DNA from: Tenebrio molitor
Lineage: Eukaryota > Arthropoda > Insecta > Coleoptera > Tenebrionidae
Direction of reading: 5' to 3'
DNA length: 64,000 bases
Assembly: GCF_963966145.1 (NCBI RefSeq)
Contig: NC_091049.1
Span: 7,750,001-7,814,000 of the forward strand
Shown: piece by piece, positions 22,879 to 34,195 of the stretch
Layout of the letters: each line of letters opens with the position of its first letter
Numbering within the stretch: the stretch's first letter is position 1
The notes under the pieces: generated by a model
What the model was told of the DNA's origin: nothing
Databases searched by the model: none
Seen by the model: only the letters and a program-made list of their open reading frames with translations
Program-made: the position numbers and the translations under genes

Positions 22879-23390
22879 TAGATTATATGTATATTAATCA
22901 GTGTCACGTGCAGAGAAATGTCAATTTTTCCTTTATTTGCAAGGAAGCTTTGAACATCGACACAATGGTCGACAAGGAAGACGGCGCAGAGGATTGTGAT
23001 AACTCCTGAACATGCGCAAGGATCACTTATCGACTTATCCTTTAAGATTCTCCTGATGTGAAATCAGCATATGCTTTATCGTACCTGATGCGCGATTTCA
23101 CAAGCAACAACAATGAGCTCGCATCCTCTGCGACCATCCCGACATCTTCAGGAATCTCTTGTTCGCAGTTTTTTATTGACCCTATTGCTTTATTTTTAAC
23201 GGAAAGTTAAACGTTGAATGGCAAAAAAAACCTACCGTATGTGGGGTCTCCAAACCGCCTCGCCCGTGCACCATCGCCTCTTCTCTTAATCCCCACCCTC
23301 ATCCTCTTTTTCCTCCTTTTTCCTACCCCTGGCGTGGGGTTCCGGAAGCACACCGTTCGGTGGGGAAGAATTGAAAAGAAAAACATTTGG
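22879..23390. other. Spacer before the decayed FAR copy
   Basis: No gene. A pyrimidine-rich, C-rich patch lies at about 23265-23335. GCAGAGGAT at about 22986 is repeated inverted at about 23130. I cannot assign either to a known element. Confidence 0.4.
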
Positions 23391-23821
23391 GTCATCCGCG
23401 CAGCTAACATCAGATCGATCAAAATCTCAAGGAAGCATCAAAGAACGTCAGAACAATTGGAGTCGTCTTGGCGTTGGCAAACCAGAGGGAAAATTTGAAA
23501 GTAAGTTCAAAAACGCTTGAATTGTTCTCGTATCTAAGAATTTGTTGGCTTTAGTGAACGATTTCCACAACAACACTTTCTAAGCGATCACGTCTCAGTC
23601 GATTCTAGCAATAATTGTTACGCAATTCCAATTTTACCTACATATATCTACACCAAATGGATGCACCATTGAGAAATTAATGAAGACCGCTCCCAAAAGC
23701 TGAAACTAATTTGGTTTAGTGATTGGTACTACCATCTAAAAACTGGTTCCTTAATGGGTAGGCAATTTGTACGGAGTGATTGGAATAGTATTAGTGGCAG
23801 TTTAGGCAATCCTTCGAAATA

Positions 23822-24038
23822 CAGGATCATTATAAATGATTGTCCCATCGTAGTTGGCTTTGAAAACCCACACAAATTTTGGATGTGCCGCTAGCTTCGC
23901 AGCGTTAGACAAACTAGTTGACAAATTTCTACTACCGCCAGCAGCGCTACCTATCGCGATGCTAGTCACCGTCATGTTATGAAGCTTGCGGCACCGACGC
24001 CTACTACGATGGGACAATAATTTATAATGACTGTACTG
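23822..24038. mobile_element. MITE (217 bp) in the FAR pseudogene, verified TA duplication
   Basis: Inverted ends contain TCATTATAAATGATTGTCCC; the interior is non-coding. Flanks are CGAAATA and TATGTACGCG, while the intact paralogs read CGAAGTATGTACGCG, so exactly one TA was duplicated. Confidence 0.9.
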
Positions 24039-24148
24039 TATGTACGCGAAGAAAAATAATCCTGCCCCGTTAGTATCGGTTGATTACGTTGGTACCGCAA
24101 CGATGTATAATTACCATGATCAACATAAAAGCAAACTTACTTGAGGTA

Positions 24149-24288
24149 CAGTCGCGGTCAGAAAAAATTAGGACAATTTTTTTTCGCTAATGTAATATTT
24201 ATTTATTTATCATAGTAAGCCCGGTTTACTCAACTCAATTTTAGCTAAATTTCTTAAAAAGACGTCCTACTTTTTCTGTCCGCGACTG
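24149..24288. mobile_element. MITE (140 bp) in the FAR pseudogene
   Basis: Inverted ends begin CAGTCGCGGTCAGAAAAA and CAGTCGCGGACAGAAAAA. Flanking TA duplicates the TA of the GGGTACTATTCTG sequence at the exon 5/intron 5 boundary of the paralogs. Confidence 0.9.
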
Positions 24289-24312
24289 TAGTACTCTGTT
24301 TTGATTAATGGT

Positions 24313-24860
24313 ATATGTATTGATTTGAGGTCTCTTCTGGACTTGTAAATGTGACATTTGACACATTTGTAACTTTGCAATTCAATCCATGTTTTCCATT
24401 TTTCAAAGTGTTAATTAAGTAGCTCCCAGTTAATTAAAAATATAAAGGAGTTGTTTTAAAGACTGTTTCGAGCAAGATATTAGTTGCTGTTCTAACTGCA
24501 TAAGTAGCAAACAAACTGTTTACATTCAAATATGTATAAACACTTTCGCAACAATGACAATGATTTATTCCTTTACATGATGTATTTATTGTATGTTTCG
24601 TTATTAAAATTTTCGACAATGACAAAATATTCGGGTAGATACAGTTTGGTACGGAGAATTGTTTTAATTACTTGTTCCTTAAAACCCCCTAACTGTACTT
24701 ATTTCTACTCAAATTAAGATATGTCGACGGACAGGGTTTGCAATGAAAATAGAAAAACCGTATTTTATATAGAGTATTTCACGAGCGATAATGTGCCCCA
24801 CGGAATTGAAAACGCAACCCACAATACATTTGCAAAGTTAACGTGGAAGCGCTGACAGAT
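24313..24860. other. Spacer upstream of FAR copy B
   Basis: No gene recognised; AT-rich. From about 24860 onward the sequence matches the region upstream of FAR copy C at 36990-37456. Confidence 0.5.
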
Positions 24861-25198
24861 TCCAGTTCGTCCAAAAGATTTCATGGCGGGAAGGCGTTGT
24901 TGCTTATAGAGCGCAATTTAGCCTACATGATATTTTCAGATTTTCTGCTTTAAAGTACTATCCCTTACCTGGCACATTGCAAACATCAGTCTCTCACTCG
25001 TAATTAACAAATCGAAGATGACACTGTATTTTATCCAGACGAAACCATTTTTGTGTTGAAACATTAGGTTAAAAAGTGTCAAAGAGTCACCTTGTCTCGT
25101 ATGGAAATGTTATTGCTGCTCAGGTCTATTAAGAAGTCAAAAAATTTACAACAAATTAACTACCAACAAAGCTATTGTAAATTATAGATTGTCACAGT

Positions 25199-25223
25199 TT
25201 TATATGCTTAACCCTTAGGTCAG
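25199..25223 (+). promoter_or_regulatory. Conserved upstream block of FAR copy B
   Basis: TTTTATATGCTTAACCC followed by TTAGGTCAG, 127 bp before the ATG. Same order as in copies A and D. TATA-like element and nuclear-receptor half-site; function inferred. Confidence 0.4.
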
Positions 25224-25348
25224 TCGTCAAAGTCGAAAAATATGTTTTCCTTGCACACGGTCGACCAAATTACGTAAAGTTCAATTGCATAAATCCTTTG
25301 TTTTTCGGTTAGAATGGCACTTGATCGTCTTTCAGTGGTAGGTCAACA

Positions 25349-27112
25349 ATGTCGTCGGAAGCCCAAATTGGAGAGTTCTACAAGGACCTGACGATCTTCC
25401 TGACGGGAGAAACGGGTTTCTTGGGGAAAATCCTGATAGAAAAACTGTTGAGACGATGTTGGGACCTCAACAAAATCTACGTTTTGGTGCGACCCAAAAA
25501 GGACAAATCTGCCAAAGAACGTTTGGAGGAACTCTTCGAATATGCCGTAAGTGTCTTGTGGAGTTCTAGCTCCGGTTAAATCCCTCCTTCAAGTGTTTCG
25601 ACCTGATCAAGAGTAAAAACTTGTCCGAGAAAGTGTTCTTGATCAGTGGAGACTGTCAAAAACCACACTTGGACCTCGGCATCCAGGATGCGGAGCTTCT
25701 GAAGAAAGAAACTACTTGTGTCATCCACGCCGCAGCTAACGTCAAGTTCGATCAAACCCTCAAAGAAGCCTTGCACAATGTTAGAGCAACTAGGGATGTC
25801 TTGGAGTTGGCAAAGGAGATGCAAAATTTGAAGGTAAGTTCGAAAACGTTTCAACTGTTCTTGTAGTACCAATTCAAGGTTTTTGTACACGTTTCTACCG
25901 TGTTTTCCAATTGTGTCAACTCGCACATCGAGGAGCGCTTCTACACTCCACCCATGAAATCTGAGAATTTGTTGGCTTTGGTAGACGATCTTGACGACAA
26001 TACTCTGCAAGCGATTACACCCAAGTCGGTTCTAGCGATCCAAGCTGTCACACTTTTTTAATTCCAACTTTCTAGATTGCTAGGCGAGTACCCGAACACT
26101 TACGTTTACACCAAGTGCATCACCGAGGACTTGGTGAAGACCAGTCTGCAAGTACCCAAGGCGATAGTGCGTCCAGCTATCGGTAATTTTCAAACCCTCC
26201 ACTCTAAAAATCTGTTATCCATGTGTTCTAGTGACCAGTACTATCGAAGAACCGGTACCTGGATGGATTGACAATGTGAACGGGGTGACTGGGTTAGCAC
26301 TAATAGCAGGTTTGGGGATCTTGCGAAGTATGCACGCCAAAAAGAACAATCGAGCTCAGTTTGTACCGGTTGATTATGTTGCAAACTGCATCTTGGCAGC
26401 TGCGTGGAAGGCGCACCGATCCGGTACTACCACAATATACAACTACACCGGTCACAACAAAAACATGATAACTTGGGGTACTACTCTGTTTGAACTGTCG
26501 AAACCCACTCACAATTTTTTTCAGGGAGATTCTTGGAAATCATGGAACCGCCTTATTGGGAGTTCCCGTCGGAAAAAATCGTGTGGTACCTGTGTTTCAA
26601 ATTTAGAGAGAATGAGCTCTGGCACAAGATTTGTGTATTTTTCTTGCACACTGTGGTGGCGTATTTTGTCGATTTTGTCCTCGTCTGTGTGGGAAAAGCA
26701 ACTATGTAATTTGTAACTGTTAAAACTTGTCTTTCGTTTGACAGTGATTTTTCTCAGAGCTGCCAAGAATTATCGGCGACTGGACAAAACGATGGATTTG
26801 CTCTCGTATTTCTCGATGGGCAGTTGGTCCTTCGAGCAGGATAATGTTTTGGAATTGTGGGACCAGATGGGAAAGGAAGATAAGAAAATGTTCAAATTTA
26901 GTATGGAAGATGTAGATTGGGTCAAATACGGTCAAGATAGTACCTTGGGTGCTAGAATGTACTTACTTAAAGAAACACCAGACACGATTCCTAAAGCAAA
27001 GAAGAAACTTAAAATCATGTTTGTTGTCCATTATGCAGTTGTTGCGTTGTTCTGGTACTCGCTCTACAAGTTTATGATGTATGTTGCCAGTTCTTTGCAT
27101 GGAAACTTTTAG
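25349..27112 (+). CDS. Fatty acyl-CoA reductase copy B (intact, seven exons)
   Basis: Exons: 25349-25546, 25594-25833, 25879-26024, 26076-26182, 26232-26477, 26525-26705, 26758-27112. All introns are 45-55 nt with GT-AG ends, and phases agree, giving 490 residues. The enzyme reduces fatty acyl-CoA to fatty alcohol with NADPH, normally at the ER or peroxisome membrane. Rossmann motif TGETGFLG at residues 19-26 (the third position is Glu where sister copies have Gly or Ala). The active-site motif is YVYTK at 204-208. STIEEPVPGW follows. The FAR C-terminal domain (YRRLDKTMDLLSYFSMGSWSFEQDNV...) fills exon 7, with a hydrophobic C-terminal segment. AATAAA lies just past the stop. Which FAR subfamily, and whether for wax, hydrocarbon or pheromone synthesis, cannot be told from sequence alone. 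Confidence 0.9.
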
Positions 27113-27559
27113 GAAACGTGCAGCTGCGTCAAAAATGGAATGACTGACAAATAAAAAGAAATTCTTATTTTTGTCGTGATCCGACCTTCACTTCCGCTAT
27201 GAATTTGTTTATATTTCAGTACTGCTTAAAAATAAAGTCTTGCAAAATATTTGTCACTTAGAATTATGTAGTAAACTATTATGGTTTTATGAGATGTCAA
27301 TTGAACCATGTGTTAATGAATGAGGGAAAAGGCTGTTGTAAAAAAAATCTTTCTCGTTAAATGAAAGAAGTTCTGGAACACTTCTCTTCAGTTTTCTTCT
27401 GAGTGAAATTAGAGATATGTAGTAAACAATTTAAAATCACATGTCTACGTGTACAGGAGCATGATCTTTGAACCACGGAACAATATGTATAGCAGTGAAT
27501 CAGCCCTAAACTACATTGTTGGTGTAACTGGGACGACAGAACAGAATAAAATCAAAATC

Positions 27560-27690
27560 TTCTTCAAGCACCGAATCATTTTTCTAACCGGAGGTACTGG
27601 TTTTTTGGATATACATAGTACTAATCGAGAAGTAATTGAGGGAATGCAAAACTCTAGCAGAACGTTTTGGGATAGTTTTTGACTCTTCTG
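27560..27690 (+). pseudogene. Remnant of a further FAR exon 1
   Basis: A short frame reads IKIFFKHRIIFLTGGTGFLD, matching the start of FAR exon 1 including the TGGTGFLG nucleotide-binding loop. Similarity then stops after a few residues. It is more distant from the cluster genes than they are from each other, so it is probably an old duplicate. Confidence 0.5.
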
Positions 27691-27779
27691 TAGGTACTAT
27701 TCAAACGTTTCGTCAAGAACCGACAACCGCACACCCAGGGAATTGGTCAGCCAGTATTGCCGCGTCCAGAGATAGAGAA

Positions 27780-28080
27780 AATTAAACTAAATAGACAACA
27801 TATTTACACCTATTAACACCACTGCTAATATACCCTACGTTGAACAATCTAAATCTAAATTATCGCTACCATTAACCACCTGATCATGTACCCCCTCCCA
27901 ACTTCTAGTGGCCTAAAACTACACTCTCGCTAACCTTAGCCTAAAAATTATCCGCTTAAATCTAGAAACTAAATCTAAAAACTGTCTTAATCTTCCACCA
28001 CCTTACTGCTTTACCCAAAAAAAAAACTACGCCCTAAATCTAATATCCTGCACTGGAATATTGCCCCTATGTCCGCTCGC
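27780..28080. other. Strand-skewed, G-poor stretch
   Basis: About 300 bp with very few G on the plus strand and recurrent CCTAAA/CTAAATCTA motifs. No frame of note. It could be a retroelement 3' untranslated region on the minus strand or decayed CCTAA-type telomere-like repeat; neither is proven. Confidence 0.35.
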
Positions 28081-28250
28081 TAATTGTATACGGTGGCCGT
28101 AATACCCGGGGAGTTTCCAGCAAATCGTCTGTCTCAATTCTAAATTTCCATGAACACTGCATTCTTCGTTAGAAATAGAACTGGCAACACTGGTTAAAAA
28201 ATGAGTCAGGTTGTATCATGCGTTCAAATGAAATCCTGGGCTGAGTCGGG

Positions 28251-28803
28251 GCAAACGAGTTCCTCCAAATGCAGGTACGAAGGTGGATGTCAGGACAGGT
28301 AGCGAAATGTAGAGGATTATCAGGGACGGGCTAATTTCAGGAAAATGACATGGCAAAGCAGGTACACTTCAAAGTATTTATTCTTTCTCAAAACTTTTCT
28401 GTGCACCTCCAGCGTGTTTTTCCATCTTTTATCACACTAGCTTTAACAAATTTTGCACCATTAATAACCAATAAAGGGTTTCCTTTTTCACTGTAAATAA
28501 TTTTTTGAACATTCATTGTTCGCAGAGACAGAATGTTAACTTGTCACAAGAAAAATTGATACTAAGTGTTATATACTTATCCTTAATTTTAAGTGGGGTG
28601 GGTAGGGGTACCTACCTTATTGAAAATATTGGAAAAAATTAAACATTTTACTAAATCTTAACTGGTGGCTAATGGCCAGTCCAGATGGACCGTCGCCGCC
28701 GGTCTCTAATCCGATTACAGGTACTTGGAGGAATTCGTTTGCCGATAAGGATCAAAAAGGTAGAGCCCTGCAAAAATTTGACCGCGTGGAGGAACTCGTT
28801 TGC
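28251..28803. repeat. Inverted 17-bp repeats around a 0.5-kb segment
   Basis: GCAAACGAGTTCCTCCA at 28251-28267 has a perfect inverse at 28787-28803 and an imperfect third copy at 28726-28743. Possibly a non-autonomous DNA element; ends and target duplication not established. Confidence 0.35.
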
Positions 28804-29734
28804 GACCGGCTGAGTAGGCGTTAAAAAGGGTCCCCTTAAGCTTCGGTTTCCTACAAAACGGTACCGTAAAATAGCGGCCGTAATTTGACGGCAAATGACA
28901 TCATAAAAAAACGGGGGCGTGCTTCTAAATGCCAGTATTTTCCTCCAGAACGTTAGGCCTTACCGCTTCGTGAAAATATGCCACCGTATTATCGGGAGCG
29001 GCCGTTCTGTACGGTGGGATATTGCTAGCACGTTTTTGTGCGGTGGTCCAGTGCAGAAATTCTACTGTTTAGTACTGTTTTGCGTTGGTAGAGGCATAGA
29101 GGCATAGCGCGACACCCGCTGCCGTGTTTCTAACATAAAATTCAAGTGATCATGGTGTAAAAACAACGTGGACGATTTTGATTTTATAAAACGGAAATCG
29201 ATCAGCAAGATCAACGCTAACTGTAGGACTGCAATTCACATCCATTTGTTTGTTTCATGCCGGGATACATTTTACATGCACATGTTCATTAAAGTGTATA
29301 TTTTTTTAATATTAAAGTGCGCATTGCCTAAAGTTGCCTATTTAAAAGTTACAGTCTTGGGCGGCAAACATTGGCCTGCTCCGTCAGCTCTATGATTACC
29401 GCCATGGGTCTAGGTAAACCTCATGGTTATAATCTCCGTACCTGATAAATGGAGTTCTACATTAAAAAACAACTAGAAATTCTTGAAAATAAATTTTCAA
29501 AAATAAAAGGTCGTTTCTTGATTTCCCAAAACTCAAAGGACAAATTGTTGCAGCCTCTTATATCGAAAATGAAAATGAGATGAGATGGAATAATGCTCCT
29601 CGAACTCTGCATGTTTTTTACACAAAAAATTAAAAATGACTTGAACAAAACGTCTCTATCGAAGTTAGCACATGTTTATTTCGCTTCTATTATTTTCGTT
29701 TTCATTTAAAATTGTTCACTGGTTATTAATAAAT
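28804..29734. other. Spacer without recognised gene
   Basis: Contains a short GC-richer patch (about 28860-29110) and AT-rich sequence after it. Short frames here resemble nothing I know. Confidence 0.4.
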
Positions 29735-30300
29735 ACGATTCCATTTTGAATTTGATAAATTTGATCTCAAATTCGTAATCAGCGACCCCGAAAACCATGT
29801 AGTATCTACATACTTTCAGAGGCATAACTATTTTTTTTTCAAAATACGTCCGCCATTTTGGATCCGCCATCTTGAATTTGATAAATTTGATATCAGATTT
29901 GTAAGCAGCGACTCCGAAAAGCTTATAGTACATGCTTTCAGGACAATAACATTTTTTTTTCACAATAAGTCCGCCATTTTGGGTCTGCCATTTTGAATTT
30001 GACAAATCTGATATCAAGTTCGTAATCAGCGACCCCGAAAAGCTTATAGTACATACTTTTATGACAATAACTTAATTTTTTTTTAATATATCCGCCATTT
30101 TGGGTCCGCCATTTTGAATTTGATAAATCTAATATCACATTCGTAATCAATCAGTGACCTCGAAAAGCTTACAGTATATCCTTTCACGACAATAACTTAA
30201 TTTTTTTTCAAAATACATCCGCCATTTTGAATCAGATAAATCTGATATCAAACTCGTAATCAGAAACCCCGAAAATTTTACAGTACATATTTTCAGAGCG
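29735..30300. repeat. Satellite-like tandem array, about 121-bp unit, four to five copies
   Basis: CGCCATTTTG recurs at 29851, 29972, 30093 and 30220, so the unit is 121, 121 and 127 bp. Each unit also holds TTTGATAAAT, GTAATCAGCGACCCCGAAAA and a poly(T) run. Overlapping open frames on the minus strand (KMADPKWRT-like peptides) are a by-product of the repeat. Confidence 0.8.
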
Positions 30301-30716
30301 ATACATTCAGTTTTCGAGTTTTGGCCAGCGAAATAGGCCATTCGTCCCACTGTGGGTCGCTCAATTTCCGTTTTTACAACTCAAGATATTTCAACTCGGG
30401 TGCCAACCTTTTTATTCCTTCTAAACATTTTACTAGGACATTTTTCATTTTAGCGTCAAGTAAATTACGTTGTTTTCGAATCATGTTTATAAAATAATTA
30501 TATTGCCAACTTTGGTTATAACAATCCCCAATTTAGAAATATTTTTATTTTGCCAACATAATTCAACAAGTGGTGGAAATTTAGAATTGAAACAGACTTT
30601 ACTTAGATAGGCTGGATTTTTTTTTGAACGATAGCCTTGATGGTTTACCAAGGGCATGTCTGGAAACCATGTATTTTCAGCAAGATGTTGCCCGGCACAC
30701 TGCTACCGCCCCCTAG

Positions 30717-31030
30717 GAAAAAAAAGGAAACGGTACATCTTTTATTCCCCCCCGAAAGGCTGCTGAGGCTTTCTAGAGCCTTTTCAGCCACACTGACGGG
30801 AAGATTCGGGATGGGTACGGTGAGGATGGGTGCGGAAGGAAGGTGGTAGGTACTGAGAGGTTGATACTGACCCAGCATTCGCCTTATCTGTGATATGAGA
30901 CATACCACGATGTGATGGTGTGGGGAAACCTCTGAAAAAAACCCACACCTGGTCAGGCGGCACCGGGGTTAGAACCCGGGACCTCCCGAATGTAAAGTGG
31001 CGCGCTAGGCGCTTGGCCACAGTACTCGGT
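30717..31030 (-). mobile_element. tRNA-derived SINE with 13-bp target duplication
   Basis: On the minus strand the head at 31030 contains a pol III A box-like GTGGCCAAGCG and, about 35 bp on, a B box-like GGGTTCTAACCCC, both as in tRNA genes. A tRNA-unrelated body of about 240 bp follows. Perfect direct repeats TACCGCCCCCTAG flank the element (30704-30716 and 31031-31043). It ends in a T-rich tail. Confidence 0.8.
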
Positions 31031-31374
31031 TACCGCCCCCTAGTGCTCGCGTATTTTAAATAGCAGTTTCAAATTGGCTTATTCAAAACGTGTGCAGATT
31101 TTTGAAAGCCTGATGTACATCCACAAAAATTACTTGACGGCATTTCATTAGTTTTAAACTCGCTTGGGCAGTTTGACCACGTGTTCATGTTTGGAGAAGA
31201 TGTGCACGTCAATTAATGCTACATTTTTCTCAGTCTATTAACTATATCACATTCTTGTAACAATGACAAATGGCAAAGAACCTGCTTCATTGTGAAACAG
31301 GTTTCGGCCTATATTGTTCTGCGCAACTAGACCACATCCCCTTTTTTTTATTACTATGTATATCTGTTCGTTGG

Positions 31375-31625
31375 CCGGACTTTAGGATTGTTACCAACTG
31401 GCTGAATCTTCAATTTGGTGAAAACTGGACTGGGAGAAATTTGGCCCCCGAGGAGTGCAGACTGCAGATTTAACAATTTTGGAGTTCTACTTGTGGGGCC
31501 GCCTAAAGTACGTTGTTTATAGTGAAGACTTGCCTAATAGTACTGAAGAACTAAGACAGCGCATAAGAAACCCTATAGCATCCTTAAAACAATTGAAAAA
31601 TTTTGAAGTATCGTACGATTAAAAA
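31375..31625 (+). pseudogene. Mariner-like transposase C-terminal remnant
   Basis: Two frames give FGENWTGRN and then a SADLTILEFYLWGRLKYVVYS stretch followed by a short helix-rich tail. This matches the C-terminal end of the same Tc1/mariner family as the transposase at 41155-42225 (there SPDLNPCDFFLWGHLQNFVY). The last catalytic acidic position is preserved in SADL. The rest of the element is missing and there is a frameshift near 31440. Confidence 0.65.
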
Positions 31626-33196
31626 GTCTTTGGATCTCGATAGCAATGAAATGTAAAAACCATCTATAGAAGTATTTACTTCTAATGCCCGTAGTTTTTA
31701 TTGTACTTCAAAGTAGCACTAATCTGTCACGGACGCACGGAACTCATTTAAACTAAACGAGGCCAATAAACCCAATTACCATTTTCACCACGATTTCCCT
31801 TACTGCAGTATGATTTTATGTTCTCTTTGAAATATTTTGAATTATAACCTGCTAACTTGAAAGTTGTCAAGTAAATGTCAAAAGTACTTAATTGAAATAA
31901 ATGATTTCATAAACAGCTTGTTAGTTCCACGGCAAAAGACTTTTTGATCATTCGATACTTTTAAAGAATCTGAATATACCTAATAATCCTAGTATTGAAT
32001 TTCATGATGTGCAGAAAACGGTGGGGAGAAACATGCCAGCAAATATTTTTTTTCTGCCAGTCCTAAGCCTGGGAAAAAAGTGAAGGGGGACGCGAAAATA
32101 TTTTTTTAGAATTTGCGTCTCTAATAGGTCTATTATTGTATTTAATTTGAAGTCGTTTATGGCTATCTATTAAAGCACTCGTAGTTCAATAGATCTCTAA
32201 GAATTTTTTTATCAATATTCCAGTGTATTATTGTCATTTACACCAAAAAACTTCCAATATTAACGTTCAAACTCTACTTTTTAACATCTGCTGCAGATGT
32301 AGTTCCATCCGTTACCTTGAATTACCAATTAATACAAAATTCCCTAGAATTTGGAATTTTAATTTTTTTATTTAAAAATTAAAACAAGGGTGCAAATTCG
32401 AAAAAATAACATAAAAAACTCGTTTTATAAGAGCATTGGCGCACTCGTCCCATATGAGGTAAGTGTGCAGAACTCCATTAAAAGTTAATTCACATTACGG
32501 CAAGAATCATTTGAAGAAAATGTAAAGATTCCCAGTTTTCGATGGCCAGGCACTTGCACTGGATGAAACAGCAGAAGTTAAAGAAGAAGGTGTTAGGAAC
32601 AAAAGCACGAAGCTAATGTGGTAGTTCCAATTTAATAATTGTACTTTTCACTTTTGTGATAATTACTGTAAAAATGATGAATAAAACGTTACTTGAATAA
32701 TATGTGTGAGCGTATTTTATGACTCTATAAGATACGTCGCTATTGACGACGTGTCTTATAGAGAAAAGCGTATTTTATGGGAAACATAAGGTGTGAGCTC
32801 AAATGCACCATAGAAACAGTATAAGATATTAGTGTTAGAAAAAAGCTATATGCACGACCTATTCAGTTTTCTGTACGTCAACATGCATTTGCACATCACT
32901 CCATCACTGACTAACTACAATAATGAACTGAAGTCTAGGGAACCACTGATTTAGCTTATGAACCACTTTTTTTTTTATTGGTTTAAGCTAATAATAATTT
33001 AAACATTATTACAACCAAATAATCGATCAGTCGATTATACTTTGGAAATATCATTTTTCTAATTCGGTATCGAAAACTGTTACATTTCCACATTCATTTC
33101 GGTTAGGAAAAGTACTACTTTTCCTACCTAGTTAGGAAAAGTAAAACAAATGAAAACCAGCAATTATATTATTTATTATAAATATGTATTACAACA
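31626..33196. other. Spacer, no gene recognised
   Basis: AT-rich, with one hairpin (32719-32775). TTAGGAAAAGTA and its inverse cluster at 33100-33140. No coding signal. Confidence 0.4.
32719..32775. repeat. Short hairpin
   Basis: CTCTATAAGATACGTCG and CGACGTGTCTTATAGAG pair around a TATTGA-like loop, flanked by direct GTATTTTATG copies. Confidence 0.65.
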
Positions 33197-33904
33197 TTAT
33201 TGCATTCTTTTAACAAACAAAGTAACAAAGTATGTCCTGAATATTTCTAATAAATCCAAACCTTCAAAATTACCTGGTGATATTGTAAATTCTCGCCTGA
33301 CGTTTGTTTTAGTGTCTGGAATCTGGATAATGATATAAGACCCCTTGTCTGTAATGTTCTTCACGTCAAGAAAAGTCAATTCCTCGCGACGGCATGCCCC
33401 GCTGATCCCGATTATCAACATCACCTTTAAAGAGTAAAACAGTTATTTTTTGAATTACATAAAAGTCACCTTTACCTTCATCATTAAATAAGTGCCATTA
33501 TCCGCTTCCCTTAGGAACTTTTCTATCTCCTGCTTGGTAAAAATGTTGGATTTTTTCGAAACCTGACCGGTTGATTTTCTTTTGATGAACGTTATCAGGC
33601 TTGCATATTTCTTGATTTCTATATTTTTCTTTAATTGGATTGTAGACCTCAGCATCGAGAAAAGGCTCCATAATGTCGAGCCTTTGAGTTTTCTTGATTT
33701 TTGCTCAAAATAGGCCAGTAGAACTTCTTCAGTAATATCACGCACTCGCTTTTCACGGCACCAATCCTCAAATTGTTGGTAAGCTTTATCATATTTTTTC
33801 CGCGATTTCACGGGTAATAACTCATTGACTGCTAATGCTGCTGATTCTTCTACGTCCGAGCTAACAAATTCAGCATCTTCGGACATTTTTAATCGCAAAT
33901 ACAC
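33197..33904 (-). CDS. Crypton-like tyrosine recombinase gene, spliced, probably truncated
   Basis: Two exons, 33904-33476 and 33424-33197, joined by a 51-nt GT-AG intron in phase 0, give 218 residues. The first exon holds a core-binding domain (KSRKKYDKAYQQFEDWC, STLWSLFSMLRSTI, FTKQEIEKFL). The second begins the catalytic fold with GISGACRREEL, carrying the first catalytic Arg, and a PDTKTNVRREFTI strand. This is the pattern of Crypton-type recombinases, which move as circular DNA via tyrosine recombinase. The later His-X-X-Arg and Tyr residues are absent, so the protein ends early compared with the usual length. It may be a decayed transposon or a separate short host protein; no frameshift is visible in the part present. 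Confidence 0.65.
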
Positions 33905-34065
33905 TCACAACTAAACGAACTCGCAAATTTTTCTAATGTGAAAATTTGTGTTTACATTGATTCCATAACGACCAAAATGAGCTACTCGATTATTCGAATT
34001 TTGTATCCAAAATTTTCAATAAATCCTCAAGAGGTAAGGGTTTTCTCTACCTCATTAGAAAAAAT

Positions 34066-34195
34066 TATGTGTGCAACACGAAGGAAAAGTGTTTTTTTCC
34101 ATACTCGACGCGTTTTTAATCTCGACTACTAAACTCGACTATTAAAAATCCCGCATCTCGTACGGAAAAAAGTCACTTTTCCTATCTCGTTGCAC
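34066..34195. repeat. Long imperfect hairpin
   Basis: GTGCAACACGAAGGAAAAGTG pairs with CACTTTTCCTATCTCGTTGCAC (about 20-bp base). An inner TTTTTAAT pairing has the apex at ACTCGACTATTA. Confidence 0.65.

Larger units (their letters stand above)
23391..24312 (+). pseudogene. Decayed fatty acyl-CoA reductase copy with two MITEs
   Basis: Aligned by eye with the intact copies: 23391-23500 matches the end of exon 2 and its donor, 23535-23610 exon 3, 23640-23700 exon 4, 23725-23820 the start of exon 5. After a MITE, 24041-24146 matches more of exon 5 (TACGCGAAGAAAAATAATC, GTATCGGTTGATTACGTTG). After a second MITE, GTACTCTGTTTTGATTAATG matches intron 5. Stops, small deletions and loss of exon 1 make it non-functional. 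It is much more diverged than copy A. The intact paralogs show the empty sites for both MITEs. Confidence 0.75.

Noticed and set aside
25576..26010. Minus-strand 144-codon frame (also seen at 6178-6486 and 46989-47423) as an antisense gene
   Set aside because: It is the exact antisense shadow of FAR exons 2-3 and recurs only because the gene is duplicated.
29706..30350. Minus-strand frames over the satellite as a repeat protein
   Set aside because: Frames change every unit because 121 is not a multiple of three; no start context or family supports coding.
30645..31020. Frames on both strands at 30.6-31.0 kb as genes
   Set aside because: They lie inside the SINE bounded by the 13-bp duplication.
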